A DNA stretch of 19,942 bases from an uncultured Collinsella sp. (GCA_900551815.1 URXE01000043.1:1-19942); one strand, 5' to 3'. Counted from the first letter of the stretch, positions 1-8,097 are shown. Numbers and translations: made by a program. Notes: generated by a model from the letters alone, not told the origin.

Positions 1-1003
1 AGGAGAACGACAGGCGAGCCGACGTGATGGGGTCTAAACGGACCACCTGCGTAGAAGCATACACACCGAGGCGCTCGTCCTCTTTGAGCGCAACCGTGGT
101 CGTATGCTGTTTACCGTCACGCTCGTACTCAATGGCGATATCGTCCTTACCGGCAGCCTTGCCGATGGCATCGTATACGTCCATCCAAGTAGAGCACGAT
201 ACTCCGTCGACCGAAAGGATTGCGTCGCCGCCCTCGATTCCCGCCGCGGCGGCAATCGAGCCTTCGTCAACCTGGCCGATCACATTGGTATCCACCGGCA
301 CGGTGACACCCGCGATGGAATAGATGCTCATAAGGAGCAAAAAGCCCGTCAGGATATTGACGATAATGCCCGCAAGCAGCATAAAGGCACGCTTAACAAA
401 GCCCTGGCCCAAATAGGTGTGCGAGCGCTCGCGTGCAAGGAATTCGGACTCGCCGCACGGCAGTTCCCATACATCGCCCTCGGCAGTCGCGTGCCCGCGA
501 TCGAACCGACGGCCATCAAAGGTGGTATAACCCGCCGCATCACGCGGCAGGGTCTGGTACTTGGTGGGATAGTAACTGGGCGAAGGTTTTTCTCCTTCTT
601 CATACCAGGGAGCGATGGAGCCCCAGCCCAACAGCAAAGCACAAGCCTCGAGCACATCCTCCTCGGACAGCTCGAGTTCGACGGCAAGATCGGCCACCGT
701 CACACGGCCGTGGCGATAGACGGCAGCAAGCACGCGATCGGCACACGAGACATCGGTCGGATCCATGCCACAGATGGCAGCATACCCACCCAGCAACAGT
801 GGGGTCACGCCAAACTTGGTGCCGATACGACAAGACGTGTGGTGGATATCAAAGCGACACGGCAGACCCAAAAAGAACTCAGTCACCCGGACGCCGCAGG
901 CACGCGCCGCCAAAAAGTGGCCGCCCTCGTGCAAAAACATGAGGACGGAAAGCATCAGCAGGCCCCAAAAGACCGATGAGAGAACGCTCAGAACAGTATC
1001 CAT
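1..1003 (-). CDS. rseP: RseP-like site-2 intramembrane metalloprotease, partial (C-terminus beyond window)
   Basis: Only the first 334 residues are inside the window; the gene runs off the left edge. An M50 zinc-protease motif HEGGH lies at residues 25-29 in the first membrane helix. It is followed by the LGGY strand motif (72-75), a second hydrophobic helix around 206-232, and a PDZ-type domain around 238-318 (GIEGGDAILSVDG). Family knowledge: these proteases cut membrane-anchored anti-sigma factors or signal-peptide remnants within the bilayer. Between LGGY and helix 2 there is an insertion of about 120 residues. Its first half (about 87-135) looks like a winged helix-turn-helix, and the rest is hydrophilic. 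The ATG at 1003 lies 25 nt after dxr. Its Shine-Dalgarno-like AAGGA is unusually far away (15 nt). An in-frame TTG at 1018 is possible but sits right against that AAGGA. It is the last visible gene of the pyrH operon. Confidence 0.9.
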   Translation of the reverse strand, partial: MDTVLSVLSSVFWGLLMLSVLMFLHEGGHFLAARACGVRVTEFFLGLPCRFDIHHTSCRIGTKFGVTPLLLGGYAAICGMDPTDVSCADRVLAAVYRHGRVTVADLAVELELSEEDVLEACALLLGWGSIAPWYEEGEKPSPSYYPTKYQTLPRDAAGYTTFDGRRFDRGHATAEGDVWELPCGESEFLARERSHTYLGQGFVKRAFMLLAGIIVNILTGFLLLMSIYSIAGVTVPVDTNVIGQVDEGSIAAAAGIEGGDAILSVDGVSCSTWMDVYDAIGKAAGKDDIAIEYERDGKQHTTTVALKEDERLGVYASTQVVRLDPITSARLSFS

Positions 1004-1028
1004 AAAACGAAAAAGCAATCCTTATGGG

Positions 1029-2216
1029 TTAAGAACGGGCTGTGGCGAGCACCTGCGCGGCCTTTTCACGCGCCCAGCCATCGATGTCGCGAAGCTGTTC
1101 AAACGAATCGACCGTCTGCGCATCGTGAGCATCCATGCAGGATTCCACAATGCGATCGATATCGGTAAAGCTGCAGCCATCATGCAGGAAGGCATCGACG
1201 GCGACCTCGTTGGCGGCATTGAGCACGCACGGCATGGTGCCGCCCGTCTTGCCGGCACGTTGGGCCAGCGCAAGGCAGCGGAAGGTATCCATATCGGCCG
1301 CGTCAAAGGTAAGCTGCCCCAACTCGCGGAAATCGATACGCGGAGCCGGCGTATCCCAACGCTCGGGATAGGAGAAGGCAAACTGGATGGGAATGCGCAT
1401 GTCGGAGGCACCGAGATGCGCCATCACAGAGCCGTCGGCAAACTCGACCATGGAGTGAATCTTAGACTGGCGCTGCACGACCACGTTAATGAAATCGAGA
1501 TCGCAGCCAAACAGATGCATGGCCTCGATACGCTCCAGACCTTTGTTCATGAGGGTGGCGGAGTCAATCGTGATCTTGGCACCCATAGCCCACGTAGGAT
1601 GCGCCAGGGCATCGGCGCGCGTCACGCGATCGAGCTCGTCACGCGTGCGGCCAAAGAACGGGCCGCCCGAGCAGGTAAGCCAAATGCAGTGAGCCTCGCG
1701 CGGATTCTCGCCCAGATAGCACTGGTAGATGGCAGAATGCTCGGAGTCGACCGGGATAAGCTGACCCGGCTGCGCCAACGGCATAAGCAGATCGCCACCG
1801 ACAACGAGCGACTCCTTATTGGCCAGGGCAAGACGTTTGTTCGAGGTCAGGGCAGCATGGCTCGCCTCGAGACCGGCAGCGCCCACGATGGCCACGAGCA
1901 CGCAATCGACATCATCGCGGCGTGCAAGCTCGCACACGGCCTGCGCGCCAACGCCGAGCTCCGTGCCCTCGGGCAGTTCCTGCAACACAGCGTCGGCGCC
2001 ATGGGAGGCGTCCGCCACGGCAACCGCCGGAACCGAGAACTCACGGGCAGCGGCAACGAGCTCGGGGGTGCTGGAGTTAACGGACAACGCCGTCACCTGC
2101 AGGCGATCGGGATGCTGACGGCACACGTCGAGCGCCTGAGTGCCGATAGAACCCGTACAGCCCAGAATGGCAACACGAAGACGCCCATCGGGACCGTAGG
2201 TGGTCTGATAAGCCAT
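1029..2216 (-). CDS. dxr: 1-deoxy-D-xylulose 5-phosphate reductoisomerase
   Basis: 395 residues, a normal length for DXR/IspC. The enzyme converts DXP to 2-C-methyl-D-erythritol 4-phosphate with NADPH, the committed step of the non-mevalonate isoprenoid pathway, in the cytoplasm. Visible motifs are the NADPH-binding GCTGSIG (residues 19-25), LANKESLV, PVDSEHSA, and the metal and substrate region with WAMGAKITIDSATLMNKG, followed by HLGASDMRIPIQ. The ATG at 2216 overlaps the cdsA stop by one base (TAATG), which points to translational coupling. An in-frame upstream extension to about 2405 lies wholly inside cdsA and would add about 63 residues with no DXR character before the Rossmann motif, so I rejected it. 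Its product feeds the undecaprenyl synthase encoded two genes upstream. Confidence 0.97.
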   Translation of the reverse strand: MAYQTTYGPDGRLRVAILGCTGSIGTQALDVCRQHPDRLQVTALSVNSSTPELVAAAREFSVPAVAVADASHGADAVLQELPEGTELGVGAQAVCELARRDDVDCVLVAIVGAAGLEASHAALTSNKRLALANKESLVVGGDLLMPLAQPGQLIPVDSEHSAIYQCYLGENPREAHCIWLTCSGGPFFGRTRDELDRVTRADALAHPTWAMGAKITIDSATLMNKGLERIEAMHLFGCDLDFINVVVQRQSKIHSMVEFADGSVMAHLGASDMRIPIQFAFSYPERWDTPAPRIDFRELGQLTFDAADMDTFRCLALAQRAGKTGGTMPCVLNAANEVAVDAFLHDGCSFTDIDRIVESCMDAHDAQTVDSFEQLRDIDGWAREKAAQVLATARS

Positions 2217-3130
2217 TACAGCACGCCTCCGATCATCAGCAGCAGCTGCGCAGTAATGCAGCCAAAGATGAGCGAATCGCTGCGGTCGAGCATGCCGCCA
2301 TGGCCCGGGATGAGATTGCCGGAATCTTTGACGCCCACACCGCGCTTGATACGCGACTCGATGAGGTCGCCGATAACGCCCAGGATGGAGACGACCACGC
2401 CGCACAGCAGTGCATAGGGCAGGCTCAGCTTATAGAAGTGCGTTGCCCACAGGATGAGCCAGATCAAGACAGAGCCCAAAATGCCGCCGGCAAAGCCCTC
2501 CCAGCTCTTTTTGGGAGAGATCTTGGGAACCATCTTATGCTTGCCAATGCGGCTGCCCACGATATAGGCAAACGAGTCGGAGACCCAAAGGGACGCACAA
2601 ACGCCCACCGAAAGCAGGGCGCCGGCAAAACCGGGCACGGCATCGCGCAGCAGCACGATAGCCGACAGCATAAAGCCAGTGTAGATAGGGCCCATGAGCG
2701 TCACGGCAACGTCAGAGATGCGAGTGCGCGGAGACCAGACATACCAGATACCAACCGCAAGCATCAAAGCGAACAGCAGAGCGTTCAACAGCAGCGAATC
2801 GCCCAGAGCCGAGAGCGGAAAGAGCACGGCGGCAGCGATTCCAAGGCGCTCGTTGGCAACCTTGCCGTCGAGCCTCGTCATGCGGAAGAACTCGTAGCAG
2901 CACAGACCGCTCATGACGGACACGAAGATGGCCGTGGGCACAATACCCAAAACCAGGCACAGGATAAAGACAACGGCATAGACGATACCGGCGGCGGCAC
3001 GGGTGATAAAGCCCGCCAGCCACGAACCGGAGCTGCTCTTCGCTGCAGGCGCTCCTGCAGTGGCGGCCTTACGCGCGGGCGTCGCGGAAGTAGGAACCTT
3101 GGGAGCGGATGCCTTGGGACGTTCGGCCAC
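2216..3130 (-). CDS. cdsA: Phosphatidate cytidylyltransferase (CDP-diacylglycerol synthase)
   Basis: 304 residues. It transfers CMP from CTP to phosphatidic acid, giving CDP-diacylglycerol, the precursor of anionic phospholipids, in the cytoplasmic membrane. An Ala/Lys/Pro-rich soluble N-terminal tail (about 1-36) precedes about seven to eight hydrophobic segments. The family signature is at about 259-285: S-R-I-K-R, then KDSGNLIPGHGG, then LDRSD. GTG is the start codon, with GAGGAGG seven bases upstream inside the end of uppS. Only two bases separate the uppS stop from this start, and the gene overlaps dxr by one base at its 3' end. The charged tail is longer than in many homologues. Nothing else is odd. 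Confidence 0.96.
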   Translation of the reverse strand: MAERPKASAPKVPTSATPARKAATAGAPAAKSSSGSWLAGFITRAAAGIVYAVVFILCLVLGIVPTAIFVSVMSGLCCYEFFRMTRLDGKVANERLGIAAAVLFPLSALGDSLLLNALLFALMLAVGIWYVWSPRTRISDVAVTLMGPIYTGFMLSAIVLLRDAVPGFAGALLSVGVCASLWVSDSFAYIVGSRIGKHKMVPKISPKKSWEGFAGGILGSVLIWLILWATHFYKLSLPYALLCGVVVSILGVIGDLIESRIKRGVGVKDSGNLIPGHGGMLDRSDSLIFGCITAQLLLMIGGVL

Positions 3131-3132
3131 GA

Positions 3133-3927
3133 TTAAGCCTCCTCGGTCTTACTCAGTCCACCAAACCTACGGTCGCGACCCTGGAAGGCCAAAATGGCGT
3201 CGACAAGGCCCCAGCGATCAAAGTCGGGCCAATAGGTATCGGTAACATAGAACTCGGAATAAGCAACCTGCCACAGCAGATAGTTCGAAAGACGCAACTC
3301 GCCAGAGGTGCGAATCACAAGCTCCGGATCGGGAAGACCGGCGGTGTACAGGTGCGACGCCACCATATTGTCGTCAACCGTGGCGGGATCAATCTTGCCG
3401 GCAGCCACATCGATCGCGATCTGGCGGACAGCGCGGGTGATCTCAGCACGGGCACCGTAGTTAACGGCCAGCGCCAGCGTCATACCGGTATGGTCGGCGC
3501 ACTCGGCAAGGCCGCGCTCAAAGACGTCGCGGGTCTTCTTGGGCAGCGCGGAAATATCGCCCAAAAAGACAACGCGAACGTTCTCGCGCTTAAGCAGCGG
3601 CAGCTCATCGATAAACGTCTTGGCAAACAGGTGCATCAGAACGTTGACTTCGTGCTGCGGGCGATTCCAGTTTTCGGTCGAAAACGCATAGGCCGAAAGC
3701 ACGTCGACGCCCAGGCGCACGCAGGCGGTAATGATCTCGCGCAGCGAGACGATACCGGCCTTGTGGCCTTCGGTGCGGGCAAGACCGCGCGCCGTGGCCC
3801 AACGGCCGTTGCCATCCATGATGCACGAAATATGGTGCGGGATGTTATTGAGGTCAAGGTCGGAAAAACCGACGCCCGCAGGGGCGTCGGCAAAGTACTC
3901 GACCAGTTTATGCTCGTCGTATTGCAC
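3133..3927 (-). CDS. uppS: Isoprenyl (undecaprenyl) diphosphate synthase, cis-prenyltransferase
   Basis: 264 residues. It condenses farnesyl diphosphate with isopentenyl diphosphates into the C55 lipid carrier used for peptidoglycan and teichoic acid export. Motifs in order are IMDGNGRWA (36-44, with catalytic Asp38), EGHKAG (53-58), YAFSTENW (80-87), and the C-terminal block with RTSGELRLSNYLLWQ (206-220) followed by AYSEF. The exact product chain length cannot be read from sequence. GTG is the start; a GGAG about eight bases upstream overlaps the end of frr. The gap to the frr stop is one base and to cdsA two bases, so coupling is likely. The N-terminus is some 15-20 residues longer than in compact homologues. 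Confidence 0.96.
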   Translation of the reverse strand: MQYDEHKLVEYFADAPAGVGFSDLDLNNIPHHISCIMDGNGRWATARGLARTEGHKAGIVSLREIITACVRLGVDVLSAYAFSTENWNRPQHEVNVLMHLFAKTFIDELPLLKRENVRVVFLGDISALPKKTRDVFERGLAECADHTGMTLALAVNYGARAEITRAVRQIAIDVAAGKIDPATVDDNMVASHLYTAGLPDPELVIRTSGELRLSNYLLWQVAYSEFYVTDTYWPDFDRWGLVDAILAFQGRDRRFGGLSKTEEA

Positions 3928-3928
3928 C

Positions 3929-4465
3929 TTAGATCTCCATGACCTCGGCTTCTTTTTCCTTCAGAAGCTCCTCGACCTTGGCAACATACTCGTCAGTATG
4001 CTTCTGGACCTTGGCCTGCTCGCGACGGACATCGTCCTCGGTGAGCTCCTCGTCGCGCTCGAGCTTATTGTTAAAGTCGCGGCGGATGTTGCGGATGGAG
4101 ACCTTGGCCTGCTCGGCGTACTCGCGGCACTCCTTAACGAGCTCGCGACGACGCTCCTCGGTGGGAGCCGGGAACGGCAGACGCACGACAGTACCATCGG
4201 AGTTGGGGGTAATGCCCAGGTCGGAGGCACTGATGGCCTTGACGATGGCATTGATGAGCGCCTTATCCCACGGCTCGATAAGCAGCATGTGGGCCTCGGG
4301 GGTCTTGACGGCGGCAACCTGTGTGACGGGCGTGGGAACACCGTAGTAGTCGACCGTGATGTCGGACAGGATGTTGGCGTTAGCGCGGCCCGTGCGGACC
4401 TTGGAGAAGTTATGCTTGAGGGACTCGAGTGACTTGTCCATATGGGCGGTGATGTTCTCTGCCAT
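3929..4465 (-). CDS. frr: Ribosome recycling factor
   Basis: 178 residues, close to the usual 185. With EF-G it splits post-termination ribosomes. Recognisable features are the N-terminal helix of the three-helix bundle with the stretch VRTGRANANIL (23-33), YYGVPTPVTQVA for the hinge and beta domain, and the highly charged C-terminal helices (ERRRELVKECREYAEQAKVS, then a Glu/Lys-rich end). The ATG at 4465 has AGGAGG eight bases upstream and lies two bases after the pyrH stop. It is in the standard neighbourhood tsf-pyrH-frr-uppS. Confidence 0.98.
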   Translation of the reverse strand: MAENITAHMDKSLESLKHNFSKVRTGRANANILSDITVDYYGVPTPVTQVAAVKTPEAHMLLIEPWDKALINAIVKAISASDLGITPNSDGTVVRLPFPAPTEERRRELVKECREYAEQAKVSIRNIRRDFNNKLERDEELTEDDVRREQAKVQKHTDEYVAKVEELLKEKEAEVMEI

Positions 4466-4467
4466 GC

Positions 4468-5190
4468 TTAATCCTCCTGATAGACGAGCGTGCCGACGGG
4501 CTCACCCGCGAGCGCGCGCTTGACGGTGTCCTCGCCATCGATGTTGAGGACCAAAATGGGCATACGGTTGTCCTGGCAAAGAGCCGTAGCCGTGGAATCC
4601 ATAACCTGCAGGCCGCGAACGAGCACCTCGTGATAGGTGATCTTGTCAAAGCGGACGGCGTCGACGCACTTGACGGGATCCTTGTCGTAGATGCCATCAA
4701 CCTTGGTGGCTTTAATCAGAATCTCGGCACCGATCTCACAGGCGCGAAGCGCCGCGGCGGTGTCAGTCGTAAAGTACGGATTACCCGATCCGGCGGCAAA
4801 GATAACGACGTTGCCCTTGGACAGGTGGTTGATAGCTCGACGGCGAATATAGGGCTCGCAGATCTCGTTCATCTGGATAGCGCTCATCACGCGGCAGGGA
4901 ACATCGTTGTGCTCGAAGGCATCCTGCAGGGCAAGCGCGTTCATAACGGTAGCGAGCATGCCCATGTAATCGGCCTGGGCGCGGTCCATACCACCGGCGG
5001 CGCCGGCCATGCCGCGGAAAATATTGCCGCCGCCGACAACGACGCCGACCTCATGACCAACGGCGAGCAGCTCCTTGACCTGCTTGGCAAGATGATCGGT
5101 AACCTTGGGGTCGATGCCGTAGTTGCCATCGCCCATCAGCGCTTCACCGGAGAGCTTCAGAAGCACGCGTTTATATCGGATGTCGGACAA
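4468..5190 (-). CDS. pyrH: UMP kinase (uridylate kinase)
   Basis: 240 residues, typical for bacterial PyrH of the amino-acid-kinase fold, which phosphorylates UMP to UDP with ATP. Motifs: KLSGEAL (12-18, ATP phosphate loop), GGGNIFRG (53-60), the UMP-binding FAAGSGNPYFTTDTAA (131-146), and ATKVDGIYDKDP (161-172). The start is a TTG (5190-5188). A perfect AAAGGAGG lies six bases upstream, and no ATG or GTG nearby gives the conserved N-terminus, so TTG is well supported. It is the first gene after the tsf terminator and has its own promoter candidate 30-38 bases upstream. Bacterial PyrH is usually allosterically controlled by GTP and UTP; that is family knowledge and cannot be seen here. Confidence 0.97.
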   Translation of the reverse strand: MSDIRYKRVLLKLSGEALMGDGNYGIDPKVTDHLAKQVKELLAVGHEVGVVVGGGNIFRGMAGAAGGMDRAQADYMGMLATVMNALALQDAFEHNDVPCRVMSAIQMNEICEPYIRRRAINHLSKGNVVIFAAGSGNPYFTTDTAAALRACEIGAEILIKATKVDGIYDKDPVKCVDAVRFDKITYHEVLVRGLQVMDSTATALCQDNRMPILVLNIDGEDTVKRALAGEPVGTLVYQED

Positions 5191-5219
5191 AGCGATCCTC
5201 CTTTAATTAGACTCATAAC

Positions 5220-5228
5220 ATAATATCA
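5220..5228 (-). promoter_or_regulatory. Extended -10 promoter candidate for the pyrH operon
   Basis: On the minus strand the bases read TGATATTAT, a TGN motif joined to a -10 hexamer with five of six consensus bases. No good -35 is visible, because that position lies in the tsf terminator tail; extended -10 promoters often tolerate this. Transcription would start about 5212-5214, leaving a short leader of about 22-24 nt with the AAAGGAGG of pyrH. Confidence 0.5.
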
Positions 5229-5249
5229 AAGGCTTAACGGGGAGCCATG

Positions 5250-5283
5250 AAAAAGCAGGCTGTGAGTAAAACCCACAGCCTGC
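5250..5283 (-). terminator. Rho-independent terminator after tsf
   Basis: On the minus strand there is a perfect 10-bp stem GCAGGCTGTG / CACAGCCTGC with a 9-base loop, followed by TTTTT. It lies 24 bases past the tsf stop and separates rpsB-tsf from the pyrH operon. The opposite strand has no T-run, so it works in one direction only. Confidence 0.9.
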
Positions 5284-5307
5284 TCATTACCAGCTACAAG
5301 AGCCTAT

Positions 5308-6177
5308 TTACTCGCCACGGACCAGACGGTCAAAGGCAACGACGGTAATGGTGTCGCCGAGCTCCTTGGAGACCTGCTCAGCGTACTTCTTGATGGTGAG
5401 GGAGCTGTCCTTGATGAACTCCTGCTCGGTGAGCACGGACTGCTTGTAGAACTTCTCCAGACGGCCAACAGCCATCTTCTCCTGGATAGCCTCGGGCTTG
5501 CCGGACTCGGCAGCCTGAGCCATGTAGATTTGCTTCTCGTGCTCGACGGTCTCGGCCGGAACCTGATCGCGGGTAGCGCAAATCGGGGCGACGGCGGCAA
5601 CCTGAAGGGCAACGTCATGAGCAAAGGTCTTGAAGGACTCAGCCTGAGCGGTCTCGGCCTTCTCGAAAGCAAACTCGACGAGAACGCCGATTTTACCACC
5701 CATGTGGATGTAAGAAGCGAGAGCGCCGTTCTCGGCCTTGCGGGCGGCGAAACGGGAAATCTTCATGTTCTCGCCCATGATGTGAATCATCTCGGTGAGC
5801 TCGGAGGAAACGGTCTCCTCGCCCATCGGCTTCTCGAGAAGAGCGTCGACGTCAGCAGGCTCGGTGGTAGCGACAACCTCAGCGACCTTGGAAGCAAAGC
5901 CGGTGAACTTAGCGTTGGAGCCGACGAAGTCGGTCTCGCAGGAGAGCTCGAGCAGAGCGCCGGTCTTGCCGTCCTCGGAGACGAACGCGGCGACAGCGCC
6001 CTCGTTGGTCTCACGGCCAGCCTTCTTGGCAGCCTTGGCGAGGCCGTTCTTGCGCAGAACGTCGACAGCGGCGTCCATGTCGCCGTCAGCCTCGACGAGA
6101 GCCTTCTTGCACTCCATCATCGGGGAGTCGGTCATCTCGCGGAGCTGCTTGACCATAGCGGCGGTAATCTGGGCCAT
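5308..6177 (-). CDS. tsf: Translation elongation factor Ts
   Basis: 289 residues. It is the nucleotide exchange factor that recycles EF-Tu-GDP. The N-terminal UBA-like domain (MAQITAAMVKQLREMT, then CKKAL and A-A-V-DVLRKNGL), the basic linker KAAKKAGRETNEG, and the core motif ETDFVG (81-86), which inserts into EF-Tu, are all clear. The ATG at 6177 is preferred: AAAGGA lies six bases upstream, and a TTG at 6192 has no ribosome-binding site. It follows rpsB by 45 bases and ends just before a strong terminator, so it is co-transcribed with rpsB. Confidence 0.98.
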   Translation of the reverse strand: MAQITAAMVKQLREMTDSPMMECKKALVEADGDMDAAVDVLRKNGLAKAAKKAGRETNEGAVAAFVSEDGKTGALLELSCETDFVGSNAKFTGFASKVAEVVATTEPADVDALLEKPMGEETVSSELTEMIHIMGENMKISRFAARKAENGALASYIHMGGKIGVLVEFAFEKAETAQAESFKTFAHDVALQVAAVAPICATRDQVPAETVEHEKQIYMAQAAESGKPEAIQEKMAVGRLEKFYKQSVLTEQEFIKDSSLTIKKYAEQVSKELGDTITVVAFDRLVRGE

Positions 6178-6222
6178 TGTGGTTCCTTTCAAAGAGATGA
6201 AAAAGAATTAACTAAGACTGAT

Positions 6223-6951
6223 TTACTCGGCCTTGGCCTCAGCGGCCATCTCGGCCTCGGAGACCTGCTCCTTGCCGGAGCCAGCGAGGCAGGCGTCAGC
6301 CATGAGCTCGCACATAAGGGTGACAGCGGAGATAGCGTCATCGTTGCAGGGGATGCCGTACTCGACCTCGTCGGGATCGGAGTTGGTGTCGATCAGGGCG
6401 ACGACGGGGATGTTCAGGCGCTGAGCCTCCTTGATGGCGTTCTCCTCGCGCTTGGTGTCGATGACGAAGAGAGCCTGGGGCAGACCCTTCATGTCGCGGG
6501 CGCCACTGAGGTTGGTCTGGAGCTTGGTGAGCTCCTTGCCGAGCACTGCCTGCTCCTTCTTGGGGAGCACTGCCATGCGGCCGTCCTCGACCATGGCCTC
6601 GAGCTCCTCCATGCGGTTGATGCGGGAACGGATGGTGACGAAGTTGGTCAGCATGCCGCCGAGCCAACGCTGGTTGATGTAAGGCATGTTGGCGCGCTCA
6701 GCGGCGTTCTTGACGGCCTCCTGAGCCTGCTTCTTGGTGCCGACGAACAGCACGTTGCCACCCTTGGCGACGTTCTTGACGAAGGTGTAGGCCTGGTCGG
6801 CGTCGAGAATGGTCTGCTTGAGGTCGAGGATGTAGATGCCGTTGCGCTCACCGAAGATGAACGGCTTCATCTTGGGGTTCCAGCGACGGGTCTGGTGACC
6901 GAAGTGGCAGCCGGCCTCGAGCAGGGTGCGGATATTAATCTTGGTAGCCAT
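6223..6951 (-). CDS. rpsB: 30S ribosomal protein S2
   Basis: 242 residues. Signature segments are LLEAGCHFGHQTRRWNPKM at the N-terminus, GERNGIYILDLKQT, VLFVGTKKQAQE, NQRWLGGMLTNF, and DTKREENAIKEAQRLNIPVV followed by DTNSDPDEVEY-IPCNDDA. The C-terminal tail is Glu/Ala-rich, as in many S2 proteins. The ATG has AGGAGG about seven bases upstream. It is the first gene of the rpsB-tsf unit, behind a near-consensus promoter and a leader of about 135 nt. Confidence 0.99.
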   Translation of the reverse strand: MATKINIRTLLEAGCHFGHQTRRWNPKMKPFIFGERNGIYILDLKQTILDADQAYTFVKNVAKGGNVLFVGTKKQAQEAVKNAAERANMPYINQRWLGGMLTNFVTIRSRINRMEELEAMVEDGRMAVLPKKEQAVLGKELTKLQTNLSGARDMKGLPQALFVIDTKREENAIKEAQRLNIPVVALIDTNSDPDEVEYGIPCNDDAISAVTLMCELMADACLAGSGKEQVSEAEMAAEAKAE

Positions 6952-7087
6952 GTTAAACCTCCTGTGGTTTGCCTCCGCGCGGGGTCATCCTCCAAAACCA
7001 ACCCGGACATGTGCTACCAAAGCCCGGGCACCACGGTATGAAGTAGCCGCGCGTGCGTGATAAAAACCTGTTGCCGTGAAGCAACCC
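6952..7087 (-). promoter_or_regulatory. Structured 5' leader of rpsB (candidate autoregulatory region)
   Basis: About 135 nt lie between the predicted transcription start (about 7087) and the rpsB ATG. Hairpins visible on the minus strand are GTTGC/GCAAC (7070-7085) right at the 5' end, CCCGG/CCGGG around 7000-7027, and AAACC/GGTTT (6955-6970), whose loop and right arm contain the AGGAGG ribosome-binding site. S2 is known to regulate its own mRNA in some bacteria. Whether this leader does so is inference. I see no terminator and no convincing leader peptide in it. Confidence 0.4.
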
Positions 7088-7092
7088 GATGA

Positions 7093-7121
7093 ATGATAGC
7101 AGGATTGCCTCTTCCTGCCAA
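7093..7121 (-). promoter_or_regulatory. Housekeeping sigma promoter for rpsB-tsf
   Basis: Minus-strand TTGGCA (7121-7116) and TATCAT (7098-7093) are separated by exactly 17 bases. Each hexamer matches the -35/-10 consensus at five of six positions. It lies in the gap between xerC and rpsB, as expected for a strongly expressed ribosomal protein gene. Confidence 0.8.
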
Positions 7122-7176
7122 CCCGCAATCAAAACCACACACCTGAATGTGCATCGACGTCCCCGGCCGCGAAAGG

Positions 7177-8097
7177 TTATTCGCCACGGGGATGAGCTTG
7201 AGCAACGGCGCGCTTAAGCCGATCGGGCGTAAGATGCGTATAGATTTGCGTCGTGGACAGACTCGCATGTCCCAGCAGCTCTTGAACCGAACGCAGGTCC
7301 GCGCCGCCCTCGAGCAGATCGGTCGCAAAGGTGTGGCGCATCGCATGCGGCGCGATGTCGGCAGGGATGCCGGCGAGATTCGCCAGCATATGGAACCGTC
7401 GTCTGAGCATAGCGGCACTCATGCGATTGCCACGCGCAGAAATATACAGCGGATGGGGACCGTTTGCGGCATCACGACGCTTTGCCTGCGTGAGCAGCGC
7501 CGGTCTCCCCTCCTCGACATAGGTGCGCGTCGCCTCGAGTGCGCGTCGATACAGAGGAACGATACGCTCCTTGCTCCCCTTGCCCCATAACCGCAGTGTA
7601 CGCTCGGACCATGAGATGGATCCCACATTGAGCGCCGAAAGCTCCGAGATGCGGGCACCCGAGGCATAGAGCAGCTCGAGCATCGCCGCATCGCGCAGTC
7701 CCACGGGCGTCGAAGTATCAGGCGTCTTGAGCAGCGCCTCGACCTGTTGGGTCGTCAGCACACCGGGCAGGTCGCGCGGCAGCTTGGGCGACGCGATCGC
7801 CGAGACCGCATCGCCCTCGACAATCCCCTCGGCAGCCATCCAACGATAGAGCGACCGAATAGCCGACAAATGCGCGGCAATGGTGCGAGGCGCCACCTGC
7901 TCGCGCGAAAACTCGGCCAAATATGCGCGGACGGTACGCACATCGGCCATACGCGCATCGACACCTGTACGCTCGCACCAGGCAGCAAAGCGCTCCAACC
8001 GCGATCCATAGGCGGTCACCGTATTGGGAGAGAGCCCCTCGACACGTGCGATGTAGGCGATAAACGAGTCGACGGTATCGTACAGGTCAAAGGCTAT
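7177..8097 (-). CDS. xerC: XerC/XerD-type tyrosine recombinase, probable ATA start
   Basis: 306 residues if started at 8097, the normal XerC/D length. It is a site-specific tyrosine recombinase, probably resolving chromosome dimers at dif. The N-terminal core-binding domain spans about 6-88 (FIAYIARVEGLSPNTVTAYGSRL). The catalytic residues are Arg149 (ASGARISEL), Lys173 (GKGSKER), His251 and Arg254 (HAMRHTF), His277 (LGHASL), and nucleophile Tyr286 (QIYTHL). Family similarity clearly continues upstream of the first GTG (8019), yet no ATG, GTG or TTG exists there in frame. An ATA at 8097-8095 sits nine bases after a GGAGG and overlaps the trmFO stop as ATAG. Starting at the GTG would remove the first helix. 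Context: trmFO-xerC adjacency as in Firmicutes, with the rpsB promoter immediately downstream. The function is certain; the start is not. Confidence 0.9.
   Translation of the reverse strand: MAFDLYDTVDSFIAYIARVEGLSPNTVTAYGSRLERFAAWCERTGVDARMADVRTVRAYLAEFSREQVAPRTIAAHLSAIRSLYRWMAAEGIVEGDAVSAIASPKLPRDLPGVLTTQQVEALLKTPDTSTPVGLRDAAMLELLYASGARISELSALNVGSISWSERTLRLWGKGSKERIVPLYRRALEATRTYVEEGRPALLTQAKRRDAANGPHPLYISARGNRMSAAMLRRRFHMLANLAGIPADIAPHAMRHTFATDLLEGGADLRSVQELLGHASLSTTQIYTHLTPDRLKRAVAQAHPRGE

Noticed and set aside
765..2417. 550-codon plus-strand frame opposite rseP, dxr and cdsA
   Set aside because: It is antisense across three recognised genes, has no recognisable motif, and has the composition of a shadow frame.
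5530..7041. 503-codon plus-strand frame opposite tsf and rpsB
   Set aside because: It is antisense to two essential, fully recognisable genes. Its Leu/Gly/Val-rich repetitiveness mirrors their biased codons.
6953..7138. Small 61-codon minus-strand frame covering the rpsB leader
   Set aside because: Its start (7138) lies upstream of the predicted promoter -35, it has no ribosome-binding site, and it ends in the rpsB ribosome-binding site. It shows no family similarity.
7130..7152. Possible terminator after xerC (GCACA/TGTGT, then GGTTTT)
   Set aside because: The stem is only five pairs with one G-U, and the T-run is short and offset. It is too weak to call.
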